This document shows positions 57,912-64,000 of a stretch of 64,000 nt of DNA, in pieces. A program made the position numbers and the translations under genes. Below the pieces are notes generated by a model. That model was not told where the DNA came from and did not search any database. It worked only from the letters and a program-made list of their open reading frames with translations. Position 1 is the stretch's first letter. Each line of letters starts with the position of its first letter. This DNA comes from Strobilurus pachycystidiatus (Eukaryota; Basidiomycota; Agaricomycetes; Agaricales; Physalacriaceae), in contig JAHLMK010000041.1 of assembly GCA_019915135.1 (NCBI GenBank), forward strand, positions 1-64,000, written 5' to 3'.

Positions 57912-58978
57912 CGAATTGCCATACTGCCAGGGAGGCTGCCCAAAGAGGTCTTTTAACTGTGCCGTTCTGCTCGGATAAGGATGGGCCGGGGTGGGGTTGT
58001 TCTTATAGGGTAATCAGGGTTGCTGGCTTCTGGGACGGAGCGTCTGATTGGCGAACGTTCAGAATAGAGCATATTGGGCAGCGAGACACAGGCCGCATGC
58101 TGCACATGCGCTTTGCTGCGCAACAGCGGATCTTTTCTACAGTTCCAGAGGGAGGCGTGTGCGCGAGGGCCTCGCATGGCATTTTCCGACCGTTTGCCAA
58201 TGTCCTCAGCAGCCCCTGGCGGAGCTCCTTTACCGTAGTGACCATCTCCGTTGCGCTGCAAGATGCCAGCCTTTGGCCCGTTGGTTTCCCCGCTCCATTT
58301 GGTACAAGCCCTGGGCCTGCGACCGTCCGTACACAATGAGGGTTTTCAAGTTGCTGTGTGTATTTGGTATGTCGCTCGTAGTTAGGGTTTCCTCACTTGG
58401 GGAGTTGCAATTTCGGCGCACATTTTGGGCTGTGCTTTGTGAAGGTTTTTCTTTTTTTCTTGTTGTCCGCGACGAGTATGCCTGTAACTTCCGTGATGAA
58501 GGCAGATGTGTCATGCCTTTAATGGACTCTTTGGCGCTCGCTGATACACTTGACAGATTCAGGAAGACGGAACAACATTGACGTGGACCTTGCGCGTGTG
58601 GTCGAAACCCGTTGTGAAAGAGGCTTCTCACGCCTTCTCAGGGGGCCTGGTGTCGGTTGCAAGGGAGGGAAGCGCACAATCACCGTGGGCATAGCCCGAG
58701 AATGAAGAATCTCGCATTTCTGCTTACAAGACGCGCATGCTTCGAGATGGGAAGCTGGAGCGCTTTCAATGAAAGAGCACAGCATAATGATGCACAGCTT
58801 TTGGAAAGCAAACGCGTGTTTCTCACATGACCCGAACCGAGAGTCGTTTGGTGAACAGAATCTTGAAGGACGAGTATGCTGCTTGGTGGGCATCAGCATT
58901 GTGTCCCGAGGGCCCACCGCCCCAGTGGCCCATCACAGTGGCAGACGCCGACGATGTATGCTCTGTAAGTGTACTTAT
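57912..58978. other. Region between converging genes, no supported gene
   Basis: Long open frames occur on both strands but overlap each other and show no domain. A fragment near 58830-58970 (YAAWWASALCPEGPP) could be an exon, but neighbours are lacking. Confidence 0.4.
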
Positions 58979-60452
58979 TCAGAGGGTTTGGAGCACTTGG
59001 GATGCGAGAGAGGTACTGGGGAAATAATTAAATGGAGGGCCAGGCCCCTTTCCCAACCGTTTCGCCCTGGGCCTTACCCGTTTATGAGGGTTGGACGCCT
59101 CGGTCCTCTTAACGATGACCTCGTCTGTGGGATTATCCGCACCGTCATCTGATTCATAAGGGAACATGGCGACACCGTATGCGCTGCTGTCACGAAGGAT
59201 TTGGATAGCGTCGAGGTCACTGACAATGTCTTGATCCTCCTTGATGAGCCGCATGGCAAGCTCCGGCAAAAGTACTCGCTCGAGAAATTGTTGGCGGGCC
59301 ATGGGCTCAGGCGGAGGGCGACTGGAGGGTAGAAGTGCCGAGAGGGCTTTCCACATGACGACAAATCCTTGTTCCCCGTAACTACATCGATGACTGGTCA
59401 GCGGATCAGAACCTGTGTGTAGGCACTCACTATCCCGCCTGCATCTTCTCAAGGTTGGCAAGCTGATTGTGTATGGACGCCATGCCCGCTTGGCCCTTCT
59501 CACAGACTTCGCGGGTGGCTTCTTGCCAGAAGAAGTTTCCATCCCTTTGGCCTGGGTCGGCGATAAGTAGGGCCAGTTGCGGGAGTTTCTCCTGCACACG
59601 CCGATGGAGGCTGGCAAAATCAATATGCTCGGGCCAACCGTGCCTCTTCGCTTCCGGCAGGAGCTTTGTTTCGAAGCGATGGCGGGTACATACTGAGATA
59701 AACAACTGCATGGGCGCTTTCCTGCCCAATGGGTTTGTCGGGCGGGGGTGAGGGGAGGACTGACGGCGGACATGGTCGAACATTTGACCTAATCGAGGTG
59801 AACAGAGGGTGGGGAGGAGCTCGTCGCAATAAGGACACAAGTCCTTTGGATCAACGTCGGGGTCAAGGAAGCCTGCCGCAGTTCAGACAAGTTAGGGGAA
59901 AGTGTGGATGAGACGAACAGGCATCTAGATCCCCATCAGAGTCTGGTTTGGGACTGCGACGGTGGAGCTGTCAGATAGTAAAAAGGCTGAGTTTGGATAG
60001 TTTCACCTCGCACCGTACGTCGTAGGGGGGTTTGTGTTCAAGGGTTCAAAGCCCTCTTCAGAGGAGGACTCGTCCGAGGACACGACGCGTAACCCGATAT
60101 TACCGCGAACAACGGTAGACGACTGTTTGGCCAAACGAGCCTTTGACTTGGACGGTGATTTCTTGGGTGAACGCGCGACGGGAAACGGTTGAGGTTGTCG
60201 GCGCGAGATAGGAAGAGGGTGAAGATTGGCAGGAGTTTCCTTTGCCCGAATCAGCATCGTTCTGCAATGGTTCGCGGTCAGATGGCGGATGGGTCGAGTT
60301 CGGGTGGAACGCACCGCAAGGGGGGCTGTTAACTGGTTTTCTTTAGTGGTGACTATGGGTCCGGGCGTTGGTGCCGGTTCTTTGGGTTTGCTTGAGGTAA
60401 GGCGCATAGCCATGCGCCGGCCAAAGGCTGTTGGTCGATGTTGGTTGTGCAT
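58979..60452 (-). CDS. RTC4-like domain protein
   Basis: A candidate ATG at 60452 begins MHNQHRPTAFGRRMAMRLT. The first exon is basic and disordered with KSPSKSKARLAKQ and an acidic SSDESSSEEG. After an intron (about 59910-60000) comes the RTC4-like domain: DPKDLCPYCDELLPT, PRPTNPLGRKAP, VCTRHRFETKLLPEAKRHGW, IDFASLHRRVQEKLPQLALL and DP....FFW. In yeast, RTC4 affects survival with uncapped telomeres; mushrooms carry an expanded set with unknown roles. A last part from about 59400 (VLLPELAMRLIKEDQDIV, ILRDSSAYGVAMFPYESD) ends in a basic tail at 58979. The domain call rests on the CPYCDELLP and CTRHRFE...A...GWP..IDF patterns. Confidence 0.72.
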
Positions 60453-60528
60453 GGGAAGAAATAATCGGTACACTAATCATGATTTCATAGCACGTGTGAG
60501 GATAGGTTACAGATAGTTGGCTGCCTAA

Positions 60529-63500
60529 TTAATGTCGCCCCCGTTTCTGGGTCTGATCGGATGCTGCGTCGGGGTTCCGACGCTTTCTCGTCGAGCGACG
60601 GGAGCCTTCCGCGGGTGCCTTTTCCGTTTGCTGGGAAGACAAGGCGAGGCGGCTGAGAGCGGCGGACCCATCCTGATCGAGATCCCGTCCCACATCTGTT
60701 TCTCCTGTGTGGCCTACATTGTGGACGGTCGCTTTGGGTCCTGCCTGTGCGAGGATGGCCTTTTCAGCCGTATGCGCTTCCATAGGATCAATGGGGAGCA
60801 GGGTGACCACGTCTTCGAGGGTGGCAGAGGGCGAGGGGGTGGGGGAGGGCGAGCGGGCTGCCGGAGGCTGCGCGACCGCAGTAACTTCGCCTTCGAGGTA
60901 TGGAAAGAGGAGTTCGGGTGGAACGGGGTCGGACGGAAGGTCGATGGGTTCGTCGAAGGAGAATGTGACCTGGAAAACTGTAGCCCAAAGATCGTTCATT
61001 GCCTTGCGAAGTGCCACTGGTTCAATGCGCTGCGGAGTATCTTCAATGTCGCTGAAATTGTTAAAGTTACGGCGGACGATGGCGAAGTATCCCCAAATGT
61101 TTTGATAAAACATGCGGGGAACATCGGAGAAGACGTTGTGGATGCATGTCACGGTGTAGCGCGCACGGTGCCATTGGACGAAGTCTTTGAAAACTGTCGT
61201 CGCAATGTGACACTCGACAAAAACACTACTGTGTTTATCTGGACCAAGGAAGAGGACAGCGGTAAGAACGGTCAGCCCGAGATATAGGATGTCGACAAGG
61301 CCAGAGAACTGGTCGGGTGGCGGCACATATTCTTCGTCGACTTCACCTGAAAGTTTTTTAGTGGTAGCCGGATTAATAGGTGGGGCGATAGTACCGATCA
61401 AACAACGCTTGCACCAACAAACGAGGAAGCGGGCATATATAGCCCATGTCTCAGTGTGGGTCATGTTGGTCACCGAGTAATCGATGACCGTTGTGTGAAT
61501 GAGTGAGGGCAGTGCCCGCCGCATGACGAATCGGTTGAGGAACTGCGCCCCCCGCATGGCACAGTCTGTGAGGTTGAGAACGTAATGCTCGGTACCGGGG
61601 GGCATGACACTGACACAAAGTTTAGCGAAAAGACAAAAAAAAAAAATAGGGTTCCGTGTGTGGTTTGAGCTTACACTACATCCCCTGGCTTCATGTAGAT
61701 GGCCGTCGTGACCATGTCGCTGTATTTCGTGCGAGCCTGTTCTCCAGACCACAGTTGACAGAAAGGGACTGGTTGATTCGGGTCAAAGGCTCTTTTGACG
61801 GGGAGCCAGAGCTTCTTCCCTTTGACGAGTAAGACGGCGGTTGGAAGGCCGCTGGCATCATGGTGCAGGTCAGTGTCAGATCCCTCACCACCGAGTAACT
61901 GCCAGTATAATCCCTGCGTCACATCAATGCGACAAGATGCGGCCGGGAAGATAGTGGCGGTATCTCTCAAGACAAACTTTATCTGACACAGGGACCTATG
62001 AAAGAGAAGAGTTAAATATGTGAGAGAGGAGAGGTAGTGACATCCTACTTGGTGAGGGGGGGCATGGTGCTCGGGGCCGTCTCGTCCTGTGGGATGTCAA
62101 TGAGATTGACAACATCGCCCTTGTCGCCGAGGGCCATCTCCGCCAGTACCTGCATGATCGTCAGATCACGGTGGTACCCAGGTAGGTCTGCGTCCTGTAG
62201 GTCGACAAAGTCTCTGAGGAGCGGGTCTGGCGAGAAAAGGTTAAGAAGTGGAGCAGAGGGCAATCGGAAAAGGGACAAACAAGTAGCGGAGTGTGGAGCA
62301 TTGACATCGACCCAGTGAGTGAAGAGTGCGGGAGAGATGGGTCCAGAGGCTGAATGCGGCCTTTTAGTGGAACAGTGGATGTGGAGGACGGTCTGGGATG
62401 CAAGGTCTAATTTCTGGAGGCGGGTGAGGTTTAACCAGTCATCGCTTGACCGACGAGAGACGACAGGGCCATCTGCTGACGGCGCGGACTGAGGCAACGT
62501 TGCGAGGGGGCGCATATGGTGAGCGGAAAGCAATCCGCGGATACGTAAGGAGAAAAGCGGAGCCTGGAGCTGGGTGAGCGGCGAGGCGATATGGGAGGAG
62601 GCATGACCGACATAGTGTTGCAGTACGCGGACTTGTTCGATGACCCACTGTTGGCGTTCGGCGTCGAACAAGGGCAGTCCAAACGGCGCTGATCGCTGTG
62701 TGTCAGGGTGTGAGAGGGAGGAATAGGAGGGATTACAAGTGGCAAACTGAACCCTACCTGGTGCGCTTTGTTGTTCGAACGCCGACCACCTCTTCGGAGG
62801 CTGGAGGAGGGAGGGCTGGCACGATGATGGCGCAGTGCATGAGCGACTCGGAGATGCGTTCGGCCCGGAGGCGAATGGTTTTGCGCTCAACGAGCGACGC
62901 ATGTTCAAATGCGACGCGAGGAGGTAGCAAAAAAGTGAGGGTGTCAGGTGCCTTTCTCTTGCTTTTCGTCTTCACCTTAGTGGAGGGTGGCATGACATGG
63001 GCGGCAGATTGAGGTTTGGCAACCCTGCGTTCTGCAGCTCGGGGTGGCGGAACGGCGGTAACCGTGAGAACGGTGCTGGCTCTGGCTGTGCGAGCTCTGT
63101 CACTGTTGGGCGATGGGTGGCGGTCCTCCGAGGCATCGGGTTGAGGGCGTGGGGAAGGTGTTCGGGAGACGCGGTGAGCCTCAATTGACGAAGTCGAGGG
63201 GAGGTGGGTTTGGGACGAAGATGGAAGGATAGCCAGAGGAGCTTTGGCTCCGTGAGGTTCAGAGGCTGCAGGATGCGCCGTGCCGTCTTCGGGCATTGGA
63301 CCCCGCGGGGATTTGAGGGGAGGGGCGGAGGCGGCTTCATCGGTAATGGCGGAGAGGAGCCCGGCATACCAGAGTTCGTGTTGTGCGTCCGGCAGGGAGG
63401 GTAGGTGTTCTTCAACAGCAATCAAGAGCTGAGCGACGGCTGTTCTGAGGTCAGTGCCGTTGTAGGCAATGGTGTAGACGCATGTAAAGGCAGCGCGCTC

Positions 63501-63900
63501 GAGCGCATGAAGGAGGTCTGAGCCTGGGTTTTTGTAGTGATGGAACAAGTCGGCCAACTGAGGGGGTCATTATGTCCTGGTATATGGATGGCAGTGGAAC
63601 ATACCTGCAGCATGGCCAGTGACGACATTTGCCTCAGCTTCTTGACGACAGGTGTGAAGAGGAAGATGGGGGAAATGGCGAGGAAATGGTAAAAGTCGGG
63701 AAAGTGGCCATAAGAGCTGGCGTGTTCACTTTCGAGGTCCCCTAGAACTGGGTGCGCGCCCTTTTCACCCAACCTACGATGGTTGATTCAACGGTGGGAC
63801 GGTCATGAATTATTGATGGGACGTACGACGCCAAACTCTCAACAGGAATCAAATCGGGTGTCTGAGAGATTGCCATGAGTGGGTGGTAGAAGCGCAACAT
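60529..63900 (-). CDS. JmjC-like 2-oxoglutarate dioxygenase, protein B
   Basis: Probable Fe(II)/2-oxoglutarate oxygenase acting on protein or nucleic acid in the nucleus. The ATG at 63900 begins MLRFYHPLMAISQTPD. Exons then give FYHFLAISPIFLFTP, ALERAAFTCVYTIAYNGTDL, a Ser/Pro-rich linker with KVKTKSKRKAP, LPGYHRDLTIMQVLAEMALG, and the core TDLHHDASGLPTAVLLVKGK, MKPGDVV and, after an intron near 61625-61675, PGTEHYVLNL. The H.D...H triad and the lysine after GK fit a JmjC cupin. The C-terminal part (TWAIYARFLVCWCKR, FKDFVQWHRARY) and the basic tail (RRSTRKRRN) end at 60529. The substrate is unknown. It shares its whole architecture with protein A. One exon join near 62750 is not resolved to phase. 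Confidence 0.75.
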
Positions 63901-64000
63901 GAGAATCAATTTACGAGTTGTGCTCTCAGTAGATCAGCAAAAATGGTTACTCGAAGGAGGAATGTGGAGGAATGCAAAGCAGAGAGGGAGATCTGATAGG

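Noticed and set aside
57908..58581. Overlapping plus-strand open frames of 143 and 177 codons
   Set aside because: They use different frames over the same bases, with no domain, no splice support and no similarity to the neighbouring genes.
1..64000. Search for TET/JBP oxygenases, which are reported to associate with KDZ transposons in mushrooms
   Set aside because: The typical motif set of mushroom TET/JBP proteins was not seen in any frame. The two oxygenase-like genes fit the JmjC pattern better.
1..64000. Telomere repeat array, CRISPR array, rRNA or tRNA genes
   Set aside because: No tandem TTAGGG/CCCTAA array, no spaced short repeats and no rRNA blocks were seen. tRNA-like box B sequences checked by eye did not fold into a convincing tRNA; a dedicated tRNA scan would settle it.

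Overview
The window is eukaryotic nuclear DNA from a mushroom-forming basidiomycete (Agaricomycetes). Genes are broken by many introns of about 45-60 bp with GT..AG ends. The families present (KDZ transposase with a CxC2 cysteine cluster, MYND-finger proteins, F-box-like proteins, JmjC-like and RTC4-like proteins) are ones known to be expanded in mushrooms. No bacterial-type operons, rRNA, CRISPR array or telomeric repeat array was seen. No tRNA was recognised by eye.

Layout. 1-3 kb: sparse DNA with a 136-bp tandem duplication, then a decayed copy of the DNA primase small subunit gene (minus strand). 3-8.4 kb: a long gene for a protein of about 1,600 residues with a chromodomain-like segment in its middle. 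9-10.6 and 17.8-19.4 kb: two related MYND zinc-finger genes on the minus strand, both frame-broken. 13.2-15.7 kb: a frame-broken fungal-type transcription factor gene. 19.6-20.4 kb: a small chromodomain plus AT-hook gene, divergent from a giant gene that starts at 20921.

The giant gene encodes C2H2 zinc fingers, a middle region with a tyrosine-recombinase-like signature, and a RecQ-type helicase. A 15.07-kb KDZ DNA transposon (22616-37685) sits inside one of its coding exons. The transposon is bounded by imperfect inverted repeats and a 9-bp target-site duplication. Taking out the element plus one copy of the duplication rejoins the host reading frame without a shift. Besides the transposase, the element carries at least seven intron-containing cargo genes on both strands, including a protein with two RNase H1 N-terminal-type domains and a large acidic protein with an HMG-like segment.

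37.7-41.6 kb: the second half of the giant gene, including the helicase. 42.0-43.5 kb: a Csm1/Pcs1 monopolin subunit gene, the best candidate for a conserved host gene. 44.0-44.8 kb: a five-unit minisatellite. 45.3-48.7 kb: two F-box-like genes facing each other. 48.8-52.6 kb: a JmjC-like gene whose metal-binding histidines are lost, head-to-head with an intact PIF1 helicase gene (52.6-54.6 kb). 54.7-57.9 kb: an unrecognised multi-exon gene with a tandem exon duplication. 59.0-60.5 kb: an RTC4-like gene. 60.5-63.9 kb: a second JmjC-like gene with its metal-binding residues kept.

Several of these genes belong to families tied to chromosome ends, replication or chromatin (RecQ, PIF1, primase, RTC4-like, chromodomain, JmjC, Pcs1). 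Together with the frame-broken genes, this suggests a fast-changing, possibly subtelomeric, chromatin-rich accessory region. The location is an inference; no telomere repeat is visible.
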